The position numbers and the translations under genes were made by a program. Under the pieces are notes generated by a model that did no database searches, was not told the DNA's origin, and saw only the letters and a program-made list of their open reading frames with translations. From contig OY992536.1 of NCBI GenBank assembly GCA_963921195.1, positions 231,668,023 through 231,732,022 of the forward strand: a DNA stretch of 64,000 bases. Reading direction: 5' to 3'. The stretch is from Pegoplata infirma (taxonomy: Eukaryota > Arthropoda > Insecta > Diptera > Anthomyiidae). This document shows, piece after piece, positions 19,166 to 28,700 of the stretch (position 1 is its first letter; each line of letters begins with the position of its first letter).

Positions 19166-21613
19166 AAAAGGAGATCGCTGGATCTCCTTTTAAACACGCA
19201 TTTTCCGGGCAATTCCATGACGCCGTTTCAAGCTTTGGAACGTTCTGACGCCCAAGCATCTGAAATTGCTTCGGAAATAATAAATATGCCAACATTAATC
19301 TGGGCGATAAAAAGCTTCAGGCCCTATAAATCTCCGGGACCTGATGGTATAATCCCGGCTGAGTTGCAGCAAGTGTTGGACTATATAGCCCCGTTGCTGT
19401 ATAATCTATACACAGCATGCATCAACTGGTCGTATATTCCTTTAAAATGGAGGGATACCAGAGTCGTATTTATCCCGAAGGCTGGGAAAAGTTCCCACAC
19501 AGCTCCGAAGGATTTCAGACCAATTAGTCTGTCTTCTTTTTTGTTAAAGACAATGGAACGAATGATAGACTCATATTTGCGTAGAGTGATTGACCCGAGG
19601 TTGCTTTCGACAAAGCAACATGCATACAGCAAGGGACGATCAACGGAAACAGCTCTTCATGAGCTCGTTGGTACCATCGAGAGATCGCTTTCGGTAAAGG
19701 AGTACACTATGGTGGCCTTTCTTGATATTGAGGGGGCTTTTAATAATGTCATTCCAGAATCGATAATATTGGCATTGTCTGGTCTGGGAGTAAAGCGTGA
19801 AATCGTTTTAATGGTGGAAAACCTACTTGCCAATAGACGTATAACGTCTGAATTGGGAGCGTCCGTCATATCTCGATTTGTCAATAGGGGCACACCACAA
19901 GGAGGTGTTCTTTCGCCGCTTCTTTGGAACCTGGCACTGAATTCAATGCTACTATCTCTAGAAGCACGTGGTTGTCATGTTATCGCATATGCTGACGATG
20001 TCGCGATAGCGGTAAAGGGGAAGCATCTGCCAACATTGCGGGACATTCTTCAGGGTTCTCTGAAAGATCTGTCTAAATGGGCAAGAGACTGTGGCCTAGG
20101 AGTTAATCCTGGTAAAACAGAGCTTGTTTTGTTTACAAGGAAAAATAAGATTCCTGCTTTTGATCCTATTTCTCTGGACGGTACTGAAATCACCTTCTCA
20201 GATGGAGCCAAGTATCTTGGAGTATTTCTAGATAGGAAGCTGAATTTCAGGCGTAATATTGAGGAACGGGTGAGAAAAGCAACGATTGCTTTGTATTCCT
20301 GTAAAAGGGCCATTGGAAAACGATGGGGTTTTAGCCCTCAAGTCGTTCATTGGATCTATACAGCAGTGGTGCGTCCAATTTTGCTGTATGGAATCATTGT
20401 CTGGTGGCCTGCTTTGGAAACAAAAGCGAACTTTGTCTTTATCACGAAGGTACAGAGAATGGCGTCAATGTGCATCACTGGTGCTCTTCGTACTACACCT
20501 ACGGCTGCATTAGAAATCCTCCTTCACCTGATACCCTTGGACATATTGGGTAGGCAGTATGCGGCTGCGTCGGCAATTCGACTTAATAGCACGCTGCAAT
20601 GGAGGAGCAGTGATTGTGGCCATAGCGCAATCTTGAAAAAGATAACAATACCACAAAATGTGGACTGTGCTCCCTCTTTGAGCCTCTTTGAGCGCCACTT
20701 TACCACTATGATACCATCCAGGGAGTCTTGGATGGGGGATACTCCGGGTAGTGGAGCTACCATAAATTTTTACACAGATGGATCGAGGCTGCACGAACAA
20801 GTGGGCTTTGGAGTCTATTCGGAAGAGCTTGGGTTGAGCCTGGCTCGTAGATTGCCAGATCATTGCAGTGTTTACCAGGCAGAGATGCTGGCAATAAAAG
20901 AAGTGGCTGACTGGTTGAGCTGCAATGTCTTGTCTACAACCGCAGTCAACATCTATACTGACAGTCAAGCCGCGGTCAAGTCCCTGGATTCAATGTTTCT
21001 GAAAACAAGATCTGCCCTTAACTGCCGCACGTCTTTAAATGAGATGGCCAAGCAGTTTAACATACGACTCATATGGGTCCCAGGGCACAGAGACATTCCA
21101 GGGAATTGCAAAGCCGATGAGCTTGCAAGACTAGGAACTACCTTACAGGTTCCAACAGAATTGGAATGTGTTGGTACGCCTCTAGAAACTTGCAAGCAAA
21201 ACCTACGGCTTTGTTCTGCGACGGAGACTAATCAAAGATGGGCAAATGGATGGACGTGTGAGACAACACGACTGATTTGGCCTTCTCTTAATCAGGGGCG
21301 CACAAGTGAGCTGATATCGCTTCCAAGAGGAGAGATTTCAACGGTGGTTTCTATAATTACCGGACACTGTCTTATAGGGAAGCACGCAGAGCGGTTAAAT
21401 GTGCCGTCGAATGACTTTTGCCGAAGTTGCATGGATGAAGAGGAGTTGGAAACTATCGAACACTTTATTTGCCATTGCCCGGCACTTTCTGGTCAGCGAC
21501 TTGCTTCACTGGGATCTAGGGAGCTGTACGATCTTTCAGATTTGTCGGATGTCAAAATTCAACATCTAAGGAGTTTCATAAGAAGCTCAAACTGGTTTAA
21601 CGACAGGGACTAG
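19166..21613 (+). CDS. LINE ORF2 fragment: reverse transcriptase + RNase H
   Basis: About 815 uninterrupted codons, open from the 5' truncation to TAG at 21611-21613. Visible RT motifs are SPGPDGIIPAEL, FRPISLSSFLLKTMERMI, AFLDIEGAFNNV, GTPQGGVLSPLLWNL and the catalytic IAYADDVAIAV (about 19985-20015). RNase H follows with NFYTDGSRL, EMLAIKEVADWL, IYTDSQAAVKSL and WVPGHRDIPGNCKADELA. The C-terminus has CRSCMDEEELETIEHFICHC, a CCHC motif usual in these LINEs. No ATG marks the true start, since the endonuclease and upstream part are gone. The lack of stops over 2.4 kb indicates a recent insertion. GC content is visibly higher than in the neighbouring DNA. Confidence 0.9.
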   Translation, partial: KRRSLDLLLNTHFPGNSMTPFQALERSDAQASEIASEIINMPTLIWAIKSFRPYKSPGPDGIIPAELQQVLDYIAPLLYNLYTACINWSYIPLKWRDTRVVFIPKAGKSSHTAPKDFRPISLSSFLLKTMERMIDSYLRRVIDPRLLSTKQHAYSKGRSTETALHELVGTIERSLSVKEYTMVAFLDIEGAFNNVIPESIILALSGLGVKREIVLMVENLLANRRITSELGASVISRFVNRGTPQGGVLSPLLWNLALNSMLLSLEARGCHVIAYADDVAIAVKGKHLPTLRDILQGSLKDLSKWARDCGLGVNPGKTELVLFTRKNKIPAFDPISLDGTEITFSDGAKYLGVFLDRKLNFRRNIEERVRKATIALYSCKRAIGKRWGFSPQVVHWIYTAVVRPILLYGIIVWWPALETKANFVFITKVQRMASMCITGALRTTPTAALEILLHLIPLDILGRQYAAASAIRLNSTLQWRSSDCGHSAILKKITIPQNVDCAPSLSLFERHFTTMIPSRESWMGDTPGSGATINFYTDGSRLHEQVGFGVYSEELGLSLARRLPDHCSVYQAEMLAIKEVADWLSCNVLSTTAVNIYTDSQAAVKSLDSMFLKTRSALNCRTSLNEMAKQFNIRLIWVPGHRDIPGNCKADELARLGTTLQVPTELECVGTPLETCKQNLRLCSATETNQRWANGWTCETTRLIWPSLNQGRTSELISLPRGEISTVVSIITGHCLIGKHAERLNVPSNDFCRSCMDEEELETIEHFICHCPALSGQRLASLGSRELYDLSDLSDVKIQHLRSFIRSSNWFNDRD

Positions 21614-21719
21614 TAGGGAAACCTATTACGATCCCGTGGTATCACAATGGACCTCAGAGTCTACGTGTGTTGACGTAAAACGTCAGCAGCCACTTACAAC
21701 CTAACCTAACCTAACCTAA
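19166..21719 (+). mobile_element. 5'-truncated LOA-type LINE
   Basis: A non-LTR retrotransposon fragment containing the reverse transcriptase, RNase H and C-terminal zinc motif, lacking the endonuclease and ORF1. The RT-plus-RNase H layout and motif style suggest the LOA clade (Bilbo/Baggins/LOA), by recognition only. The 3' end is four perfect CCTAA units (21700-21719). Its left junction is just after ATAACATT of the inner element; no clear target duplication remains, and the interior of the host element is missing at this point. Confidence 0.8.
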
Positions 21720-22992
21720 TATTGTTAAATAAAAAAATATTGTTAAATAAAAAAAGTATTGTTTTATTCGAACTTCAAAATATTATATCTTGAGAATGTT
21801 AATTCTGGCTCGAGGTCATTATTTTCTTTACTAATTAAAACCATGATATTCTCATAGCATAATTTTCAAGAAAATTATTTTTTGTTTTAAATTTATTTAT
21901 GTTGGTCATTTTTGCAAGACTTAATCGACACGTGTTTCGGAATTTGTCAAGATTCCATTGTCAAGATTATTTAGCAAAAATGAGAATATCATGGTTTTAA
22001 TTAGTAAAGAAAATAATGACCTCGAGCCAGAATAAACATTCTCAAGATATAATATTTTGAAGGTCGAATAAAACAATTTTTATTTTTAATAAAAATTAAT
22101 CAGAATTTGAACATAATGTTTGGCACGCCATAGTGATGAATATCCCTAATATGGTATATTTTTTTATTCACAACGACAAATAACATAAGTGGTATTCAGA
22201 GTCTTGCTTGCCAGCCCTGGCACTGGTGGTAAAAGAGCACTTTTCAAAATTACTTTTCAAAATACATGTATTTTTTGATAGAAGTACTCTTTTGCTACAT
22301 TGCCAGGGCTGGCAACAAGACTCTGAATACCTCTATATTGTTGTAGTCCAATGGACTATCTATCATATGTAAAAATGTTTTAAATATTTTTGTTGGTTAT
22401 TGACAATCGTTGCCTTACTAGAATAGTACAATTTCTTCGTCTTTCTAATTCACATTGTGGATAGAGTCGAATATGTATAAATTCTTTAGTTTGTGCAAAA
22501 ACGATTTGTCATTAGACTCGTTTGCTACTTTGTAGTAAATCGTTTCTATTTTTGCTAAATAATCTTGACAATGGAATCTTGACAAATTCCGAAACACGTG
22601 TCGATTAAGTCTTGCAAAAATGACCAACATAAATAAATTTAAAACAAAAAATAATTTTCTCGAAAATTATGCTATGAGAATATCATTATTTTAATTAGTA
22701 AAGAAAATAATGACCTCGAGCCAGAATAAACATTCTCAAGATAAAAAAAGTATTTTAAAAAAATAAATAAAAATAAAATAATAAAGTCTGAAATTTTGTA
22801 AAAAACTACCAAAGTAAACCTTTTCGGGTATTAATTTCAAATGCTTATATAACGTTGGTTCTTTAAAAATCCAATGTTGTAATGGTATTAAATTTGTTTT
22901 TTACAAGGTATTGAATTTTTTAAGTCGTATTTTTGTATATCCAATGTTATAGTGGCATTGGATTTTTAGAAGAGTCGTAATTTCTGCCTGGG
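21718..22992. repeat. Right arm of the B palindrome
   Basis: Reverse complement of 17099-18223. Arms of about 1.1 kb with very few differences except the MITE insertion at 22188. It could fold into long double-stranded RNA if transcribed. The open frames here mirror those of the left arm and are not genes. Confidence 0.85.
22188..22334. mobile_element. 147-bp MITE with ATA duplication
   Basis: Tips AGTGGTATTCAGAGTCTTG and CAAGACTCTGAATACCTCT, inner inverted GCCAGCCCTGGCA and TGCCAGGGCTGGC, flanked by ATA (22185-22187 and 22335-22337). The matching position in the left arm (near 17750-17760) is an empty site with one ATA. The 3-bp duplication hints at a PIF/Harbinger-type origin, which is inference. 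Confidence 0.85.
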
Positions 22993-23094
22993 TAGTAACA
23001 CCATAAATTTTGTAAATAGGACCTCACTCTGGTGTTGGAATACCCTCCGCCAACTCTATTCTGACGTTATTCCGATTGCATTTTTCTGTCTGGG

Positions 23095-23170
23095 TTCTTT
23101 ACTTGAACTTTTTCGAGTGACATCTGTAAATAGTGAATTATATTTTTTGAATTACATCTGTAAATGGTGT
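23095..23170. repeat. Right remnant of the foldback minisatellite
   Basis: Continues the array after the nested insertions (TTACTTGAACTTTTTCGAGT, AATTACATCTGTAAATGGTG) and ends as the mirror of the left tip at 12766. Joined to 17093-17098 it restores a satellite-like GATTCTTTACTTG unit. Confidence 0.7.
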
Positions 23171-23290
23171 GGTGTCCGACCGAATACACTTTTTTAAAAT
23201 ATGTTTTAAGATTTTTTTTTTTAAATACTGACACAGAATAAAATAGTTAAATTTTAAAATTCTATTTGAAATTAAAAAAAAAATAAAATA

Positions 23291-24587
23291 AGGAGTGAGA
23301 TCATAAAAATGTTAACACACATAAAGTTAAATAAAAAACAGACTACTGAATTTTAAGACTTCAAACCAAATTTTTATTAAATAAAATTTAATACAAAATC
23401 ATAACAAAAAAACCGCATGGAACTCTAACCACTACGAACAAAGTTATCCACTTTTTCCGGAAACCCTCCCATTAAGGCTTTTATGGTAGTTTCTGTCACC
23501 TTTTTAGAGCAGGTGGTCCATCTACGTTTGAAATCTTGCATGTCCTGGGAGACCTTTTTTGTGCCCTTTAATTCTTTTTTAACAAGAGCCCAATATCTCT
23601 CCACTGGCCTGAGCTCCGGGCAGTTTGGTGGATTTGCCTCTCTTGGTACAAAAACCACATTATTATCATTATACCACTCCAGCGCTTTCTTGCTGTAGTG
23701 ACAAGATGCTAAATCGGGCCAAAAGTAAGTGGATACATTGTGCTGACTCAAGAACGGAAGAAGTCTCTTCTGCAAACACTCCTTGATATAAATTTCGCTG
23801 TTTATAGAGCCAGATGTCACAAATGACTGGCTTCTTTGGCCGCAGCTACATATGGCTTGCCATACTAGGAATTTTTTGGGGAATTTCGTTTGCTTTTTTG
23901 ACCGAAATTTTTCCGCAACATTTCCTCGAACATCGGAAACATAAAATTCTTGACCAGGGAGCTGCGCAAAATCAGCCAGGACATAAGTTTCGTCGTCCAT
24001 TACACAACAGTTGTATTTTTTTATAAAATTTGATTTCAATTTTCTAGCTCTGGTTTTGGCCTCCAAATTTTTAAAAGCGTTTCTATCGGGAACTTTTTGA
24101 ACTTTGTAGGACTTTAGTCCCGCCTTACGTTTCACTTTACGTACAAAAAAGTCTGAGCATTGGGCTAACCGAGCTGTTTTTCTGCCAGATGTGTTAGGAG
24201 CTCTCTTAAGGATGCTTTTAACTTTATATGCCTTACCAATGTTACGATAACCAGTCGTTGTTCCTGTTCCCGGCTTCCTTTCAATTGTTAGGTGTTCCAG
24301 ATACCTTTTTACCACTTTTGAAACTGTTTGGCGGCATACATTAGTTTCTTTGGCAATTTTTTTGTATGTCCATGTTTGGTTTTGTTGAAAATATTTAATT
24401 ATTTTTGAACGCACTTTTCTTTCATCGTCCATTGTGTAAAAAATTGCAAATTAAAACTCATGATGTAAATTAATTTATTAACTGACATATTTTTAAAATG
24501 TAAACTGCCGAAAAAAAAAAAATTTGGAAGCTTTACACCAAAGTTGTAGGCAAAAATGTGTGTTAACATTTTTATGATCTCACTCCT
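23291..24587 (-). mobile_element. Complete Tc1/mariner DD37E transposon
   Basis: Perfect 32-bp inverted repeats (start AGGAGTGAGATCATAAAAAT) at 23291-23322 and 24556-24587, flanked by TA at 23289-23290 and 24588-24589. Length is 1297 bp with a single intact transposase gene on the minus strand. Intact ends, intact gene and TA duplication make it a candidate autonomous copy. Confidence 0.95.
23425..24432 (-). CDS. Tc1/mariner-family transposase, DD37E
   Basis: 335 aa starting at ATG 24432 and ending at TAG 23425-23427, within the expected 330-350 aa. Residues 1-50 form a helix-turn-helix (TYKKIAKETNVCRQTVSKVV), with a second DNA-binding stretch to about residue 115 (RKTARLAQCSDFFVRKVKRK). The catalytic triad is D147 in VMDDETYV, D240 in FWPDLASCHYS and E278 in CPELRPVERYW. 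There are 37 residues between the second and third acids, which places it in the DD37E (ITmD37E/TRT-type) group. The enzyme cuts and joins the element's own ends at TA sites. No stop or frameshift is visible. The 32-bp inverted repeats lie 134 bp beyond the stop and 124 bp upstream of the start. Confidence 0.95.
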   Translation of the reverse strand: MDDERKVRSKIIKYFQQNQTWTYKKIAKETNVCRQTVSKVVKRYLEHLTIERKPGTGTTTGYRNIGKAYKVKSILKRAPNTSGRKTARLAQCSDFFVRKVKRKAGLKSYKVQKVPDRNAFKNLEAKTRARKLKSNFIKKYNCCVMDDETYVLADFAQLPGQEFYVSDVRGNVAEKFRSKKQTKFPKKFLVWQAICSCGQRSQSFVTSGSINSEIYIKECLQKRLLPFLSQHNVSTYFWPDLASCHYSKKALEWYNDNNVVFVPREANPPNCPELRPVERYWALVKKELKGTKKVSQDMQDFKRRWTTCSKKVTETTIKALMGGFPEKVDNFVRSG

Positions 24588-24589
24588 TA

Positions 24590-25380
24590 GAATAGAAATT
24601 AAAAAAAAAGTTATTGAAACTTAAGAGATAATTTGAAATAAGAGAAAATTAATGGAAGCTAAAAAAATCTTTTTTTTATATAATTCGGTATCAGCCATAT
24701 TTAGCCAAAAAATGTGGCTAAATATTCGGTCGGACACTATTAGTTATCATTTGATTTAAAAAGAAATATTTAGATTTGAGAATATTTATTTTTAATTTCA
24801 CAATTATTAAAATTAAATTTTGAAATTGCGATTTTTAAAATCATCATAGTTTGAAATCCTGATATATGTATATTTAATACTTGTCATATAGTAAATTAAG
24901 GATTTTAGGAATGACTTATAGTTTTTTCTGTGATTTTTTTTGTTGCTTAATTTAAACAACAGATGGTTAGGTAAACTACTTTAGTAAAAAATTTAAAATA
25001 TTGTTTAGTTTGCCTATCTCGACTATTTTAAAAGAGTATTTAGAACGAATTTAAGTTTTTTTTTAAAGGCTTTTTTTAGTTCAATTTAAATTTAAACTTT
25101 CCTCCTTAAGTTTTGTTGACTGCAACAGAGGCGTTAGTAAAGTTTATGTTCGTGTTTTATTAATCGTACTTAACTGGAATAAGTATTTTAAGTTTTGAAT
25201 TATTTTTTACAATAATTTATTGTAATGTACATAACAAAATAAATAATAATTGACTACAATATTTGAATTTTATCTATATATAATGCTCTCTTATATTTTT
25301 TTTGTGTTCAAAATAAATAATAAAATTATTTTAAAATTAAATTAAAGAAAAAAAAAACTAAATTAAACTTTAACAACTTT
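24590..25380. other. AT-rich spacer between the transposon and ECSIT, no gene
   Basis: Poly(A/T)-rich sequence with no convincing frame or repeat boundary. It includes the downstream flank of the ECSIT 3' end. Confidence 0.6.
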
Positions 25381-25381
25381 T

Positions 25382-25391
25382 TTTATTTATT
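25382..25391 (-). terminator. ECSIT polyadenylation signals
   Basis: Two overlapping AATAAA hexamers on the minus strand (25382-25387 and 25386-25391), about 30-40 bases past the stop codon, consistent with a very short 3' UTR. Confidence 0.6.
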
Positions 25392-25419
25392 TATTATTAT
25401 CTATACTTCATAAAATTTA

Positions 25420-25742
25420 CTATCTTTTAGTTTTCTGGGTATTACAAAAATCTTCTGTTGTTGGTGTATTTGTTTCATCCATTTGTCCTTCAATTTGTAT
25501 AGATTTTTCTCCTACTTTAGAATGAAAACGAAATAGTACGGGTATCTCACTCAATGAATGATTACCATTAATCTCTAGTAAACGTACCCAAGATAGCAGG
25601 GAATCTTTGGTTGATGTTCCTGTGGCACATATAGCAAATATTGTACCATCATCTTGTTGATGTACTGAACGAAGTTTACCAACTTGATAAGATTTATTAA
25701 ATGTTGGTTTACCAAATAATGGTACATTTAAATGTGTGACAT
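25420..25742 (-). CDS. ECSIT: ECSIT exon 2 (last coding exon)
   Basis: Follows the acceptor ATTTACAG (25743-25750 on the minus strand) and encodes the final 106-107 residues, DVTHLNVPLFGKPTF to FCNTQKTKR. The track frame for ECSIT stops in the intron, so this exon was placed by splice signals and reading-frame continuity. Confidence 0.92.
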
Positions 25743-28700
25743 CTGTAAATAATTTAAAATAATTTTACTTAACAAATAAGTACAAAACAGAAATAAATAA
25801 AAACAAGTAAGAAAATGATAGTCGGTCAAGATCGACCATATAATACCCTACACCAGAGTTTCCCGGAAAATGGGTACCATGGACCGATTAGATCTTTATG
25901 TTGTCAAATCTTTAATAAGTGTAAAAAATACTCACAAATCAAATTTGAGTGAAATAGGCTTCTATTTGTTGACAATAAGCCGCTTTACTGAATATCGGGC
26001 GAAATTTTTACAAGGGGCCTGAATCCAAAACTTGTCCGATGATTATCAGGTTTGAAAAGGTTATTTAAGTACGCGTTTAACATATACAAACAGAATTTTA
26101 ATTAAATATTTTCTATTTTCATGAAATTTGAGACATTTATGTAAAAATCCGGAAGGTGGGGACTACAAGAACTGGTCCGATTTCTTAAAAATTCGGAATG
26201 GTGATTTGTGCAGACAAAACATGTATACCTTTCAAATTTCAAAAAGATACCTATTATAATACGGTAATTAGAGTCATTTGAGCCAAAACTAAAGAGGACC
26301 TTTGTATGGGGGCTAGGTCTAAATATGTACCGATTTTCCAATTTCAATAGGCTTCGTCCTTGGGCCAAGAGAGGCTTAATTTTGAAATTTCAAGTCAATT
26401 GATTAAAAATTGCGACCTGTATCGTGTTTAAACCGATTACATGGACAGACAGACGGACGGACATCGCTAAATCGACTCAAAAAGTGATTCTGAGGCGATC
26501 GGTATACTTGAAGGTGGGTCTAGGATAGGCTGACCATACGTACTGATTTGATCAGTATATGCACTGATTTTTGAACACGTGTACTGATTAAAAGGCGTTG
26601 TACTGATTTGTACTGATTTTTTGAAATATGTACTGATTGCAACGACGTATTCAGAGGGGGGGCCCAACAACAACAATAAAATTTATTTTTTTAATATGTA
26701 TTGGAAAACACAAATCTCACGAAAAGACCAACAAATTTTTTTTGTTGTTGTTGTTGGGCCCTGAAAAAACAATCCTGCATACGCCTAAGACTGATTGTAC
26801 TGATTTTTGAACATTTCAACATAAAAAATAATTTTGTTCGAAAATTGTATACAAAAACTTGAATTTCCATAAAATAATTTGAGTTAAAACAATTCTAAAA
26901 AGTTCAGAGTTCGGGATCCTATAAACATGAAAAGAATTATATGAAAAGGCGCCCATAATCTTCGTTTTTAAGCGAAAAGTTTACGGGAAGATGGATTTTT
27001 TATATTTTTAGAAATATAATGTAATTGCACCAATTCAAATCATTCTGAGATGTTCGATGAGGTAATGTCTTAAGAATTTATTGGACAAATCACTCAGAAC
27101 ATCAGCCGATATTTAAAAAACATGTGCTCTTTACCTGGGAAGTTTTATAAAAGTCAGAGTTATCAAAACTATGGAAAAAAGCCCTCAGAATTTGAGGGAT
27201 TTTCTTAAACTCAAAACCTGTGGGTTGCCCCAAATTTGTTAGTTTAACCGATTTTTTTTGAGTGTTGGAAAAATTATCAGTGTTTTGCCATAGAAAAGAG
27301 TTTTTAGAGAGGTATTTCACGAAAATTTAAACGTAAAAGCTTGGGAGTACTGATTTAAGTTCAGAAAAAAATGGTCACCCTAGTCTAGGACCAATATTTC
27401 GAGTAGTTACAAACATCAGCACAAACTCATTATACCCTGTTCCACAGTGTGGTGTAGGGTATAAAAACAAAGTGTGTGATTTTTATAACTCCATGTATCT
27501 TTCTTTTGTTTCGGATTAACGTTTGCGGAATAAAATATTCTTTATTAATTTTACACCATTTACAGTTGTTATTGGAAGAAGATCATGATCTTCGAAAATT
27601 CCATTTGCAAGTCGAAGATTAACTTTGTAATTTTTTTGCCCATTCAGAAAAAAACAAGCGGGCCAAGGTTGACAAAGGTGTTGCCAACGTTTTGCCAATA
27701 ATTTTCAATTATCTCACAAATGTTACGTATATAAGGTCATAAAAAGTACACATAGATGTGTAAATAAGTTCCTAAGCTTTAATTTGGACTTGTGTTCGAA
27801 TCCCCAACTCTTCTAACACCAAAAATATAATGGGTTAAATTTTTGGGCTGTACCTATGGAGCAGGAAAGCTTTCTTTAGCAAAGTCACTATTGGAATCTA
27901 TGGAGTTTGTGATCCCTTAGCCCGACCGAAGGCCGCTACGCAGAAAAGCTTTATTTGGCGAAGCCGCATGGGCTGAAACTGAGCGAAGTCGTTTGGGCTG
28001 AACTTACGAAGCACCAAAACTTTAACCCTCTATATCTCTGATGTTAGAAGAGTTAGAGAGTCGAACATAAAAACTATGTATACTTTTTATGATCTTATAT
28101 ACGTAATATTTGTGAGATATTTTATAATTAAAAAAAAAACTGGTGGAAGGGAATTTCTTCAAGCTTTCTAATGATACCAATTTCATTAAAATCGGATAAT
28201 TACTTTTTAAGATATTTGAGAAAAACTTTTTAACTTTGAAGCCCCGCTCACTCGAAAGAGGGGCTTCAAAAGTAAGAAGTTCACACGACTCACTTTGTGA
28301 GATCAAAGGTTAAAACTTAAAAAAATTAAAAAATCGCAATTTCGATACTCTGGTTTAGTTCATTTTTTGAGTAAAAACATTTGTTTAGTCCTACAAAAAC
28401 CAAGAGCCGAATCTGCGCCAGAATCTGTAAATGATATGTATCTGGCCAAGTAAATTTTCACTTGCTCGCCCTGCTGTAAATAGAGTTACAGAAGTACACA
28501 AATAAAAAAAATTACTTACCATCATGATCATCGTTTTGATTATTTAAAGTTTTTAAAAACTCTACATCTGGATCAGCTCTTAATGTAAAATAGTTTATAG
28601 ATCTATTTCGTAACCAAATTAAAAATGGACCCTCTATATACAGTGCCTTATTTCGTGGGTGATCATTTAATAATTGAGTTTGATCTGGACTCATACCACT

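Larger units (their letters stand above)
19057..22992 (-). mobile_element. Inner B: reverse copy inserted into outer B, TA duplication
   Basis: Its right-type tip CCCAGACAGAAAAATGCAAT faces left at 19057 and its left-type tip (..ATTTCTGCCTGGG) faces right at 22992. It is flanked by TA (19055-19056 and 22993-22994). Its left arm (21718-22992) mirrors 17099-18223 of the outer copy almost base for base apart from the 147-bp MITE at 22188-22334. Most of its interior is occupied by a LINE (19166-21719) in place of the outer copy's ~820-bp interior. Confidence 0.85.
17099..23094. mobile_element. Outer B: CCCAGGCAGAAATT/..CTGTCTGGG element, TT duplication
   Basis: Left tip CCCAGGCAGAAATTACGACT at 17099 and right tip ATTTTTCTGTCTGGG ending 23094, flanked by TT (17097-17098, 23095-23096). 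The element is split by a second copy of its own subfamily inserted in reverse at 19057-22992, so its own DNA is 17099-19056 plus about 22995-23094. Joining the flanks of that insertion restores CAATGTTATAGTAACACC, which also occurs (inverted) uninterrupted inside the inner copy; this proves the nesting. The left arm contains the MITE at 17893-18152, and the unique interior contains a small reverse frame at 18232-18612. Confidence 0.85.

Noticed and set aside
19381..21195. Several antisense frames of 75-150 aa
   Set aside because: They are shadows of the LINE reverse transcriptase frame on the other strand.
21700..21719. Interstitial telomere
   Set aside because: Only four units, precisely at the 3' end of a LINE; better explained as the LINE tail.
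28512..28520. ECSIT ending at the in-frame stop after NDDHDGK
   Set aside because: The stop is in the intron just past a GTAAGT donor; splicing to 25742 restores the usual 430-aa length and C-terminal domain.
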